The translations under genes and the position numbers were made by a program. Below are positions 36,526 to 44,437 of a stretch of 64,000 nt of DNA, one piece after another. Position 1 is the stretch's first letter. Each line of letters begins with the position of its first letter. Source of the DNA: Spirochaetia bacterium (GTDB taxonomy: Bacteria > Spirochaetota > Leptospiria > Leptospirales > Leptonemataceae); the NCBI GenBank assembly GCA_009885105.1, contig VFLI01000051.1, forward strand, positions 62,001-126,000, in the 5' to 3' direction. The notes under the pieces were generated by a model that saw nothing but the letters and a program-made list of their open reading frames with translations, had not been told where the DNA came from and ran no database searches.

Positions 36526-38625
36526 ATGGAAGAATTGATACAGAACCCAAAACCGGCTTCTACTCGCAAAACCGGCGCAGATTGGGACGGAGTATCTCAG
36601 GACCGGTTCGATGTTTTGTTCAACGAATCGCTCGATGCCATTATAATAATCGATGACAATACAGGGAAAATCATAACCGCCAACCGGGCTTCCACGCTGA
36701 TTACAGGCAGAGAAATCCAGGAAATCGTCGGAACAGATTTTGCCGAATACATCTCATCGCAGCGGAATCCCGGCAGTGAGGACGATGATGAAGTGAACAC
36801 CGGCGCTGTGCTGGATCTTCTGGAAATCAAGCGAAATGACGGCACCATCTGCCCGATTGATATGACGATGACCATGATTGTCTGGGACGGAAAGAGCGCC
36901 ATCATGGCCACAATTCGGGACATTACGGAACGTAAACAGGCGCAGGATAATATTCGCGCCCAGAAAGCATACTATGAAGACATTCTGAATAAAATCGACG
37001 TTGATATTTCCGTTTTCGATCCGAACTGCAATTACGAGTATATCAATGCGACCGCCCTGCCGGACGATAAACTTCGTCGGAAGATAATCGGAAAAAATGA
37101 ATTCGAGTTCGGGGAACTAAACAACCGCGATCCTGTGATCGCGCAGGAAAGATCCGATCTACAGAAAAGAGCCCTGGAGACCGGACAGCCGGTGGAATGG
37201 AATGAAATGCTTCCCCTGCCCGATGGAGAAAGATACTACTACCGCAAACTGTCGCCGGTAAAAGATGAGGAAGGAAAAATATCACGACTGATCGGCTACG
37301 GGCTGGACGTGACGGAAAAGCGTCTGGCGGAAGAAAAAATAAAGTATCTGGCCTATCATGATATTCTGACCGGCCTTCCGAATCGTGTCCAGCTCAACGA
37401 CCGCCTGAATGAAGCGATAGCACAGGCGCAGCGACACAACAAACTTGTGGGTGTTATTTTTCTGGATCTTGACGGATTCAAGGTCGTAAACGACAGCATG
37501 GGTCATCATGTCGGAGATCAGGTGCTCATCTCTGCCGCGGATAGAATACGAAGGTGTCTCAGAAAAGATGATCTGATTTCACGGCACGGCGGCGATAATT
37601 TCGTAATACTCCTTACCGATATAGAGCATGAAATGAAAATAACCGCTATCGCGACCCAGATACTGGAATCGTTTCGCGATGCGATTGAGCTTTCGGACAA
37701 GCGGTACTATCTGAGCGTCAGCCTCGGGATATCCCTGTATCCTCTGGACTCCGATTCGCCTCAGATACTTCTCAAGTTCGCTGATCTTGCTATGTTCCAG
37801 GCAAAGGAAAAAGGAAAAAACAGATACCAGTATTACACAGATGAATTGAATCAGAAAGCCCTGAAGAGGATGGAACTGGAACGCGACCTGAGGCTGGCGC
37901 TGGAGCGGAACGAATTTGTCGCCTTCTTCCAGCCCTACGTGGATGTGGCCACAAATAAGATCATCGGATCGGAGACTCTGGTGCGCTGGAAAAAACCTGG
38001 TCAGGGTTTTATCAGTCCTCTGGATTTTATACCGGCCGCGGAAAACAACGGCCTGATCGTTCCTATCGGTGAACAGGTTCTCATTCAGGCATGCTACCAG
38101 AATAACATGTGGCAGAAAGAGCATCCCGGACTTCGTGTTTCGGTGAATCTTTCTCCGAGGCAGTTCCGAGAACCGGATCTGCTGCAGAAAATAAAGAATG
38201 TTCTGATGCTGACCGGTCTGTCGGCGGACCTGCTTGAGCTGGAATTGACTGAAAGCTGCATCATGGAAGACGCCGCTAAAACTATCGAGACCCTGCATGC
38301 GATTCACCGAATGGGAATTAAAATCGCCATCGACGATTTCGGAACCGGTTATTCATCGCTCAGCTATTTGAACAAATTCCCGATCGACACTCTCAAAATT
38401 GACATGTCATTTGTTAGAAAAATCGACACCGATACGGACAGCGCCGAAATCTGCAAAGCCATCATCGCTCTTGCGCACAGCTTGAAAATCAAAGTGACAG
38501 CGGAAGGCATCGAAAGAGTCGCCCAGATGGATATTCTGAGCGGTCTGGGCTGTGAAAAAGGACAGGGCTATCTCTGGTCAAAACCTGTTCCGCCTCTTGA
38601 TTTCATCCAGCTGACCGGATTCTGA
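36526..38625 (+). CDS. PAS-PAS-GGDEF-EAL cyclic-di-GMP signalling protein
   Basis: The 699-residue cytoplasmic protein has two PAS domains (about 25-135 and 148-265), a GGDEF domain (about 280-440) and an EAL domain (about 450-699). The GGDEF signature reads GGDNF (HGGDNF near 352-357), so the Glu needed for diguanylate cyclase activity is replaced by Asn. The EAL part keeps its metal-binding set: ETLVRW near 482 (EAL variant), ELTESCIMED near 574, IDDFGTGYSSL near 600, and KVTAEGIER. It is probably a phosphodiesterase with a GTP-sensing or structural GGDEF domain, tuned by PAS ligands. A fliG paralog follows 58 bases downstream. Confidence 0.92.
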   Translation: MEELIQNPKPASTRKTGADWDGVSQDRFDVLFNESLDAIIIIDDNTGKIITANRASTLITGREIQEIVGTDFAEYISSQRNPGSEDDDEVNTGAVLDLLEIKRNDGTICPIDMTMTMIVWDGKSAIMATIRDITERKQAQDNIRAQKAYYEDILNKIDVDISVFDPNCNYEYINATALPDDKLRRKIIGKNEFEFGELNNRDPVIAQERSDLQKRALETGQPVEWNEMLPLPDGERYYYRKLSPVKDEEGKISRLIGYGLDVTEKRLAEEKIKYLAYHDILTGLPNRVQLNDRLNEAIAQAQRHNKLVGVIFLDLDGFKVVNDSMGHHVGDQVLISAADRIRRCLRKDDLISRHGGDNFVILLTDIEHEMKITAIATQILESFRDAIELSDKRYYLSVSLGISLYPLDSDSPQILLKFADLAMFQAKEKGKNRYQYYTDELNQKALKRMELERDLRLALERNEFVAFFQPYVDVATNKIIGSETLVRWKKPGQGFISPLDFIPAAENNGLIVPIGEQVLIQACYQNNMWQKEHPGLRVSVNLSPRQFREPDLLQKIKNVLMLTGLSADLLELELTESCIMEDAAKTIETLHAIHRMGIKIAIDDFGTGYSSLSYLNKFPIDTLKIDMSFVRKIDTDTDSAEICKAIIALAHSLKIKVTAEGIERVAQMDILSGLGCEKGQGYLWSKPVPPLDFIQLTGF

Positions 38626-38653
38626 TTTAATTTTTTTTGCTTGCCAGGCCGGA

Positions 38654-38667
38654 ATTATGTCTCATTG
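38654..38667 (+). promoter_or_regulatory. Candidate regulatory motif upstream of fliG paralog
   Basis: ATTATGTCTCATTG lies 16 bases before the ATG and matches the flhF and GGDEF/EAL upstream strings except at one core base. Read in this orientation it is in the same sense as the GGDEF/EAL site and opposite to those at fliA and flhF. Confidence 0.3.
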
Positions 38668-38683
38668 TATACCCTGAGCCGTT

Positions 38684-39811
38684 ATGAAAAATCCGCCAAG
38701 AAAATCATCTCCTCCAGGCTACCTGCCGGGGGGCCGTCAAAATATAGAACCGGGCAGAAACAGCGTCGATTTTACGATTGACGACAACGGAATCATCCCC
38801 GTCACATCCGGCGCTGAAAAGAAGTCCGGCGCTCGAAGAGCCGCCCGATTTCTTCTGGCTCTGGGACCGGACCAGGCCAGCCAGATTCTGAAAGAACTGG
38901 ATGACAATGAAATCCGGCAGGTGGCCCAGGAAATGACGCTGATCGATCATCTTACCGCCAGGGAGAAGAGATTGATTCTGGAAGAATTTTCCGAAATGGC
39001 CGGCGATGTCGACGAGCCTGTGCGAGGCGGCAGAAAAAAAGCGCATGAAATTCTTTCAGCGGGAATCGGCGAAGAAAGGGCCCATGAAATACTGGAACGT
39101 CTGAATCGCGGCGATCTGAAAAAAGATTTTGAATTTCTGGAACGTATCGATCCGCCGGCGCTGGCAGCGGCGCTGAGCGCGGAACACCCGCAGGTGGCGG
39201 CCGTCGCGCTGTCGTCCATAAATCCGCGGATAGCCGCCTCCGTAATGAAAAATTTTTCGCCGGCGCTCCGAAGCGATATCGCTCTTCGCATCGCAAAAAC
39301 ATCGAGAACTCATCCGGAAGCTGTGCTCCGGGTGGCCCGCGTATTGCGAGAAAAATTTGAGAAACGCAGCGATGAAGTGTACTCGGAAACAGGGGGCGCA
39401 GAAACGCTTGCGAACATTCTCAATCATATGGACAGGAATACGGAGGACGGCATCCTGAATCTTCTGGGGACGCAGGCGCCGGAAGTTCTGGACACAGTGC
39501 GCGGCATGCTCTACACTTTCGAGGAGTTGATGCAGCTTATCCCTAAAGAAATGCGGATTCTTCTTTCAAAAGTCAACGACGATCAGATCGTTTCATCCGC
39601 ATTGCGCGGCGCAGGAGAAGAGATTCGCCGTCATTTCTTCAATTCTCTTTCGCAGAACCGCGCGGCGGATATCCTGGAAGAAATGGACAGACGCGGCCCG
39701 ATCTCTCTGCGCGAAATCAATGAAGCGCGCGCCTACATCGTAAGCGTGGCCCGGAAGCTCGATGAAGACGGCGCCATAGTCATCAAAAAAACAAAGGACG
39801 AGTGGGTTTAG
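38684..39811 (+). CDS. FliG-like flagellar switch protein (paralog)
   Basis: FliG forms the switch complex that couples rotor to stator. The 375-residue protein has an N-terminal extension (1-45), N domain (about 48-130), the EHPQ motif of the middle domain near 168, the GGAETLANILN segment near 233 and the C-terminal domain (about 260-375). The torque helix reads TFEELMQLIPKEMRILLSKV. Ile-Pro (about 286-287) replaces the paired Asp that in E. coli FliG (D288/D289) contacts the stator. That suggests the FliG1-type accessory paralog known in spirochaetes and not the main rotor FliG. It stands alone, away from the motor operon. Confidence 0.88.
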   Translation: MKNPPRKSSPPGYLPGGRQNIEPGRNSVDFTIDDNGIIPVTSGAEKKSGARRAARFLLALGPDQASQILKELDDNEIRQVAQEMTLIDHLTAREKRLILEEFSEMAGDVDEPVRGGRKKAHEILSAGIGEERAHEILERLNRGDLKKDFEFLERIDPPALAAALSAEHPQVAAVALSSINPRIAASVMKNFSPALRSDIALRIAKTSRTHPEAVLRVARVLREKFEKRSDEVYSETGGAETLANILNHMDRNTEDGILNLLGTQAPEVLDTVRGMLYTFEELMQLIPKEMRILLSKVNDDQIVSSALRGAGEEIRRHFFNSLSQNRAADILEEMDRRGPISLREINEARAYIVSVARKLDEDGAIVIKKTKDEWV

Positions 39812-39872
39812 GCTCGCGAAAGACCTCATCCTTCGGGCTGGGGCTCACGAAGGACCTCTCCCTTCGAGCTGG
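39811..39872 (+). repeat. Tandem 31-base repeat after fliG
   Basis: Two adjacent 31-base units (39811-39841 and 39842-39872) share about 26 positions. The unit opens GGCTCxCGAA and closes CTTCGxGCTGG. The first unit begins at the last base of the fliG stop codon. The second unit continues into sequence closely matching the dispersed copy at 60190-60237. Confidence 0.75.
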
Positions 39873-39879
39873 CGGCAGA

Positions 39880-39944
39880 CCGCCCACGCTCTGCCTTCGG
39901 CGCACGAGAGGTGACGCACTTCGTGCGCAAAAATCCGTGGGCGG
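39880..39944. repeat. REP-like inverted repeat
   Basis: CCGCCCACG (39880-39888) and CGTGGGCGG (39936-39944) form a perfect nine-base stem. Inside, GCAC-TTC-GTGC forms a second small hairpin. The structure abuts the tandem repeat and probably belongs to the same element. Confidence 0.6.
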
Positions 39945-40030
39945 AAGACGCCCTTCGCTCGCTGACGGGAAGAGAGAGAATGAAAGCAAACCGTGCAAAT
40001 CTAACCGTTATTTTTTTCTTGCATTCATTC

Positions 40031-40066
40031 CCTCTCTGTGTCCTCCGTGACTCTGCGGTAAATTCT
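40031..40066. repeat. CGCAGAG-class repeat arm upstream of ispE
   Basis: Read on the minus strand this begins TTTACCGCAGAG and continues GGACACAGAG, closely matching the left arm of the element at 43665. It occupies the place of a ribosome-binding site for ispE, and none is visible there. Confidence 0.5.
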
Positions 40067-40077
40067 TCTTCTTGTAT

Positions 40078-41019
40078 ATGATTACCCTCCATTCCCCCGC
40101 CAAGATCAATCTTGGACTGAAAATTACAGGGCGGCGCGCTTCCGACGGCTATCACCTGCTGGAAAGCGTGTTTGTTCCCATTTCTTTCGGCGATGATATA
40201 ATCGTGGAAGAAACCGATGCGGCCCCGTCAAATCCAGGATTTCGAATCACCACCGAAAATCTGCTGAACGGTCCCAACCGGGACGATTTCGAGAAAGTCA
40301 GCGAGAGAGGTGATATCAGCAAGAATTTGGTTTACCGGGCAATGGAAAGAATTTTACTTCTGGAAGAAAAGGAATCCGGCACAGAGAGACAAAAAACAAG
40401 ACCCGGCAATTTTCATATTCACATAAAAAAGCGAATACCCACCGGCGGTGGGCTTGGCGGCGGCAGTTCCAATGCAGGCACGATTCTGGGTTTCATGCAA
40501 AACAGGCTCGGATGCAGCCTGGAGCCGGTCCAAAAAATCGCTCTTACGCTGGGTGCAGATGTGCCGTTCTTTTTGAAAGGTAAACCGGCCGCGGTGAGCG
40601 GTATCGGGGATATCATGGAGGCGATATCAATCGGCCCCGGACAGGGCATTTTATGCCTGCCTGACTTTTCCAGCTCGACTGAGGAGGCGTATGACGCCTT
40701 AAATTATCCTTTACAGCCAGGCCCGGATGCAAAAAATGTGTTTTTGCTGACGGGAGACATTCGGCAGGCTCTGGCCGGTTCGGTCTGGTTCAGAGTCAGA
40801 GGTCTGAAAAACGATTTCGAAGAAGTTTTGTTCCGGAAATATCCGGTTCTGGAAACAGTAAAAAGCGCATTCTACAGATTCGGGGCGGCCTATTCGTCAA
40901 TGACAGGTTCGGGCTCGGCTCTTTTTGCCCTGCTGGAAGGCAGAGGGGAATTGGAAACACTGTGTGAGAAAATGCGCCGAGAGTTTCCACGATTTTATTT
41001 TCTGACCTTCTTTTTTTGA
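40078..41019 (+). CDS. ispE: 4-diphosphocytidyl-2-C-methyl-D-erythritol kinase
   Basis: IspE phosphorylates CDP-methylerythritol in the MEP isoprenoid pathway. The 313-residue GHMP kinase begins MITLHSPAKINLGLKITGRR with DGYHLLESVF near 23, then the ATP-binding PTGGGLGGGSSNAG near 121-134 and LGADVPFFL near 160. MTGSGSALFALL near 278 closes the active site. An in-frame TTG lies six bases before the chosen ATG, and neither has a clear ribosome-binding site. It is first in the ispE / tRNA-Gln / glmU / prs / rplY / pth-like / ftsH run. Confidence 0.95.
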   Translation: MITLHSPAKINLGLKITGRRASDGYHLLESVFVPISFGDDIIVEETDAAPSNPGFRITTENLLNGPNRDDFEKVSERGDISKNLVYRAMERILLLEEKESGTERQKTRPGNFHIHIKKRIPTGGGLGGGSSNAGTILGFMQNRLGCSLEPVQKIALTLGADVPFFLKGKPAAVSGIGDIMEAISIGPGQGILCLPDFSSSTEEAYDALNYPLQPGPDAKNVFLLTGDIRQALAGSVWFRVRGLKNDFEEVLFRKYPVLETVKSAFYRFGAAYSSMTGSGSALFALLEGRGELETLCEKMRREFPRFYFLTFFF

Positions 41020-41034
41020 ATCCCTGACGAAAAT

Positions 41035-41106
41035 TGGGCCGTCGCCAAGCGGTAAGGCACCTGGTTTTGGTCCAGGCATACGGAGGTTCGAATCCTCCCG
41101 GCCCAG
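41035..41106 (+). tRNA. tRNA-Gln (anticodon TTG)
   Basis: The 72-base gene has a perfect seven-pair acceptor stem (TGGGCCG with CGGCCCA), a CCTGG/CCAGG anticodon stem around anticodon TTG, and a T stem-loop with GTTCGAATC. Discriminator G follows. The CCA end is not encoded. It lies 15 bases after ispE and 19 before the glmU-like gene, so it may be cut from a shared transcript. Confidence 0.97.
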
Positions 41107-41125
41107 AAATATTCTACATCAATAT

Positions 41126-41947
41126 ATGAAAATATCTGCGGAAATATATAATTCGGTCACGGCCGTTGTGCTGGCTGCAGGAAAAGGGACTCGAATGAAG
41201 TCCGACCTGCCCAAGGTAGCCATGCCCATGGCGGGAAAACCGATGCTTTCGCATGTGCTTTCTCATCTGGTTCAGGCAGGAATACAAAAATTCGTGATCG
41301 TTGTCGGCTACAGAAAGGAAGATGTGATATCCATTGCCCGCCGTGACCTGGCCCCGTCGTCGGGCGTCAAAGTTGAGTTTGCAGAACAACTGGAACAAAA
41401 AGGAACCGGCCATGCGCTTCTCTGCGCGAAGTCCTGCCTGCCCGCAGAGAAAACAACTCTGCTGGTCACAAACGGAGATATGCCGATGATCCGGCCCTCC
41501 ACTTTTCAGAAATTGATCGCCTGCCATCTGGAAGAAGAGAATGCCGCGACGGTTTTTTCAGCCGTAATGGAGAATCCATTCGGATACGGCCGTCTTGTCC
41601 GCGATACAGACGGACGGCTTCAGAAAATCGTCGAAGAAAAAGACGCAGACGATACAACCAAAAGAATCCGCGAAGTCAATTCGGGAACGTACGTTTTTAT
41701 TTCGCCGGAAATATTCTCAATCATAGAACGAATCGGGACGCAGAATGCGCAGAATGAATACTATCTCCCGGATGCCGTTTCTATCTACCGCGAGGAAGGA
41801 CGGAACGTCGGTTCCTTCACAGCAGCAAACTCATGGGAATGCCTGGGCGCCAATTCACCGGAAGACCTGACAGACCTGGAAAGAAAATGGAGAGCGAGGG
41901 AGGAAGAACCATCGAATCGATTCGCGACAACGGGGTCAGGAAACTGA
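41126..41947 (+). CDS. glmU: One-domain GlmU-type UDP-GlcNAc pyrophosphorylase
   Basis: The enzyme should make UDP-GlcNAc from UTP and GlcNAc-1-phosphate. The 273 residues cover only the nucleotidyltransferase domain: [17 protein letters not shown] near 14-30, QKGTGHALL near 90, NGDMPMI near 114, NPFGYGRLV near 149, VNSGTYVF near 185. The left-handed helix acetyltransferase domain of E. coli GlmU is absent, so GlcN-1-P acetylation must occur elsewhere or by another enzyme. The start gives [10 protein letters not shown]. No strong ribosome-binding site is visible. The stop overlaps the prs start (TGATG). Confidence 0.85.
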   Translation: MKISAEIYNSVTAVVLAAGKGTRMKSDLPKVAMPMAGKPMLSHVLSHLVQAGIQKFVIVVGYRKEDVISIARRDLAPSSGVKVEFAEQLEQKGTGHALLCAKSCLPAEKTTLLVTNGDMPMIRPSTFQKLIACHLEEENAATVFSAVMENPFGYGRLVRDTDGRLQKIVEEKDADDTTKRIREVNSGTYVFISPEIFSIIERIGTQNAQNEYYLPDAVSIYREEGRNVGSFTAANSWECLGANSPEDLTDLERKWRAREEEPSNRFATTGSGN

Positions 41948-42885
41948 TGAGTTACGAAATACTACTTTTTACCGGCAGCGCCAACAGACCGCTGGCGGAG
42001 GAAATCAGCAGTTACCTGGGCCTCACTCTCGGCAAGGCCGTTCTTCGCAAATTCTCCGACGGAGAAATTTCGGTGAAGCTGGAAGAAAATGTGAGAGGCC
42101 GCGATGTCTTCCTGATCCAGCCCATTTCATCGCCGGCCAATGATCATCTCATGGAACTTCTTCTGATGATGGATGCAATACGCCGCGCTTCTGCATCGCG
42201 CCTCACAGTCGTCATACCCTATTACGGTTATGGACGTCAGGACAGAAAATCTGAGCCGCGCGTGCCGATTTCCGCTCGTGTGGTCGCAGACTTGATTGAA
42301 ACAATGCTGCCCCACCGTCTGCTGACGATGGACCTGCACGCAGATCAAATTCAGGGCTTTTTCAAACTGCCCGTGGATCACCTGTACGCCGCGCCCGTAT
42401 TTGTGGAATACCTGAAGAAAAAAGGAATACAGGATCCCGTGGTCGTGTCGCCGGACAGCGGCGGCGTGGAAAGAGCGCGTTTTCTGGCGCGACAGATCAA
42501 CGCCGGCCTTGCCATCATTGACAAACGGCGTCCGCGTGCCAATGAATCGGAGGTGATGCACGTAATTGGAGAAGTGAAGGACCGGACCTGCATTCTTTAT
42601 GACGACATGATCGACACAGCCGGCACAATCGCCAAAGCAGCAGAAGCATTGAAGGCCAACGGAGCCAGATCCGTCATGGCCTGCGCCACTCACGCAGTTC
42701 TATCCGGGCAGGCAGTGCAGAGACTGCGCGATTCCATTCTCGATCAGGTAATACTTTCCAACACCATTCAGCTGCCGGAAGAAAAGAAACTCGACAAGAT
42801 TTCCGTGATGTCCGTGGCCCCTCTTGTGGGCGAGGCGATACGAAGAATCCACAATGAAGAATCCGTCAGTTCTTTATTTTTATGA
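41947..42885 (+). CDS. prs: Ribose-phosphate pyrophosphokinase
   Basis: Prs makes PRPP from ribose-5-phosphate and ATP for nucleotide, His and Trp synthesis. The 312-residue protein has [16 protein letters not shown] near 36, the [10 protein letters not shown] segment near 94, the [11 protein letters not shown] signature near 130, [10 protein letters not shown] near 168, KRRP near 193 and the PRPP loop DDMIDTAGT near 218. The ATG overlaps the glmU stop, so coupling is expected. The earlier in-frame start inside glmU is not used by the family. Confidence 0.97.
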   Translation: MSYEILLFTGSANRPLAEEISSYLGLTLGKAVLRKFSDGEISVKLEENVRGRDVFLIQPISSPANDHLMELLLMMDAIRRASASRLTVVIPYYGYGRQDRKSEPRVPISARVVADLIETMLPHRLLTMDLHADQIQGFFKLPVDHLYAAPVFVEYLKKKGIQDPVVVSPDSGGVERARFLARQINAGLAIIDKRRPRANESEVMHVIGEVKDRTCILYDDMIDTAGTIAKAAEALKANGARSVMACATHAVLSGQAVQRLRDSILDQVILSNTIQLPEEKKLDKISVMSVAPLVGEAIRRIHNEESVSSLFL

Positions 42886-42937
42886 ACTAATTTTATAGAT
42901 TAAGTTAATTGCATTGCTGTAAACAGAGGAGATTACA

Positions 42938-43648
42938 ATGGAAAAACCGATACTGGCCGCGAAAAAGAGAACAACTACCGGAAAAAATGATGCCGGCCGG
43001 CTGCGCAGACAGGGATGGATTCCCGCCAATTTGATACACGACGGGAAGTCGGAACTGATTTCTTTTCCCGGATCGGATTTTCAGAAACTGCTTCAGTCCG
43101 GACTCAGACAGAGTTCCGTCATCAAGCTGGATATAGAGGGCGGAGAAAAAAACAATGAAGTGATCGTAAAAGAGATTCAGAGAGATCCGGTGAAGGGCGC
43201 TGTCAAGCATGTGGATTTTTACAAAGTAGTTACAGGTAAAAAGATCAAGGTCAACATTGCTATTGAACCTACAGGCGTTGCGAAAGGCGTCAAAGGAGGC
43301 GGAGCTCTTGAAACTTTTATCCGAGCATTGAAGGTCCGCTCGACGCCGGAATCGCTTATCGATGTTCTGAAAGTTGACGTGACCAACCTTGACGTCGGCC
43401 AGTCCATTCATCTGAATGAACTGAAGGTGCCGGCCGAATGGGAAATTCTTATTACGGGCAATCCAACGATTCTGACAGTCGCCAGGGCGCGTCTCATCGT
43501 AGAACCAACCGATGGAACTCCTGCCGCTGCGGCTGCTGAGGGCGCAGTTCCGGCTGCTGAAGCCGCAAAGCCTGCCGCGGGCGCGAAACCTGCCGCGGGC
43601 GCGAAGCCTGCCGCTAAAGCCGGCGGGAAAGGCGGAGGAAAGGATTAA
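42938..43648 (+). CDS. rplY: 50S ribosomal protein L25 (bL25, CTC form)
   Basis: L25 binds 5S rRNA. The long CTC form is a stress-linked version in many bacteria. The 236 residues have an L25 domain (about 5-95, AAKKRTTTGKNDAGRLRRQGWIP start), a beta-barrel domain (about 100-185), and an Ala/Pro/Lys tail (about 195-236) with imperfect repeats of AKPAAGAKPAA. An AGAGGAG ribosome-binding site precedes the ATG. The repetitive tail may vary between strains. Confidence 0.95.
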   Translation: MEKPILAAKKRTTTGKNDAGRLRRQGWIPANLIHDGKSELISFPGSDFQKLLQSGLRQSSVIKLDIEGGEKNNEVIVKEIQRDPVKGAVKHVDFYKVVTGKKIKVNIAIEPTGVAKGVKGGGALETFIRALKVRSTPESLIDVLKVDVTNLDVGQSIHLNELKVPAEWEILITGNPTILTVARARLIVEPTDGTPAAAAAEGAVPAAEAAKPAAGAKPAAGAKPAAKAGGKGGGKD

Positions 43649-43664
43649 GATTAATATCTGAGCA

Positions 43665-43770
43665 TTTACCGCAGAGACTCAAAGACACAGAATAAAATCT
43701 CAGTTTTGGTTTGAGAAGAACCAATTTGAAATTTTCATTCTTTTGTGCCAGAGTGCCTTTGCGGCGAAAG
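43665..43770. repeat. Long imperfect palindrome (CGCAGAG class) after rplY
   Basis: The left arm begins TTTACCGCAGAGACTCAAAG and the right arm ends GCCTTTGCGGCGAAAG. The two pair as reverse complements with about two thirds match over 30 bases. The middle is A/T-rich. The element belongs with the ones at 4868 and 40031 and may terminate rplY transcription. Confidence 0.6.
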
Positions 43771-43792
43771 TTTCCGTGTTTAACCGCAAATC

Positions 43793-44356
43793 ATGAAATT
43801 AATCATCGGCCTTGGAAATCCCGGAGAACGGTTCATCAACCATCGCTCCAATATTGGTTTTAAGATTCTTGATGTTATTGCCAATAACAATAATATCGAT
43901 ATCAAAACTAAAAAAAAGAAATCGCTGATCGGCAGAGGCGATTTTGAAGGGGAAGAAATTGTTCTCCTGAAGCCGCAGACATTCGCCGAATTGAGCGGTG
44001 AGGCGGCCCTTTACATTGCATCGTTTCTGCGCATTAAGCCAAAGGATATTATCGTTATAATGGACGATATTTCGCTCAATCTGGGCAAACTTGTTGTTGA
44101 AAAAGGCGGAGACGATCACGGACATCCCGGCATAAAAAATCTGGCGATAGCCCTGAAATCCCCGGAGTTTATACGTGTCCGGATCGGGATACTGGGCAGA
44201 AATATGGGAAAATTAACCAGGGAAAAGTATATCTCACAGGAATTTGAGCCCATGGAAAATCTGCAATTGATAACGATTATCAATGACGCCGAAGCCGCCA
44301 TTCGCTCCATCACTCACGGTGAAATTGAAGAAGTCATCGAAAAATTTAAACTTTGA
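43793..44356 (+). CDS. Degenerate peptidyl-tRNA hydrolase paralog
   Basis: The 187-residue protein has the Pth fold pattern from end to end: LIIGLGNPGERF near 3-14, KPQTFAELSG near 60 and a shared C-terminal region. Key residues differ from the active enzyme at 20521: Ser19 stands in place of the catalytic His, Ala-Glu (65-66) replaces Met-Asn, and Pro112 replaces the second conserved Asn. Only the Asp (Asp91) remains. Codon pattern is Lys/Ile/Asn-rich unlike its neighbours. It lies between rplY and ftsH, a usual pth position. It is probably a non-catalytic tRNA or peptide binder. The reading frame is intact, so it is not a pseudogene in the ordinary sense. Confidence 0.82.
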   Translation: MKLIIGLGNPGERFINHRSNIGFKILDVIANNNNIDIKTKKKKSLIGRGDFEGEEIVLLKPQTFAELSGEAALYIASFLRIKPKDIIVIMDDISLNLGKLVVEKGGDDHGHPGIKNLAIALKSPEFIRVRIGILGRNMGKLTREKYISQEFEPMENLQLITIINDAEAAIRSITHGEIEEVIEKFKL

Positions 44357-44391
44357 AACTCCCGGGACCCAATTCCGTCTAAATGGTTTGA

Positions 44392-44420
44392 TTGACGATT
44401 CGGTCCCGGATGGTTATTAT
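44392..44420 (+). promoter_or_regulatory. Sigma-70-type promoter for ftsH
   Basis: TTGACG at 44392-44397 and TATTAT at 44415-44420 are separated by exactly 17 bases. Transcription would begin near 44427, leaving only about ten leader bases before the ATG at 44438. Confidence 0.65.
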
Positions 44421-44437
44421 GCCAGTGGTTGCAGGTT

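Noticed and set aside
43563-43640. A/P/K-rich repeat in rplY as an independent tandem repeat
   Set aside because: It is the coding tail of L25 and keeps the frame. Such tails are common in CTC-type L25.
44365-44410. Inverted GGGACC / GGTCCC pair between the pth-like gene and ftsH as a terminator
   Set aside because: The arms are widely spaced and lack a T tract. The region is better explained as the ftsH promoter.
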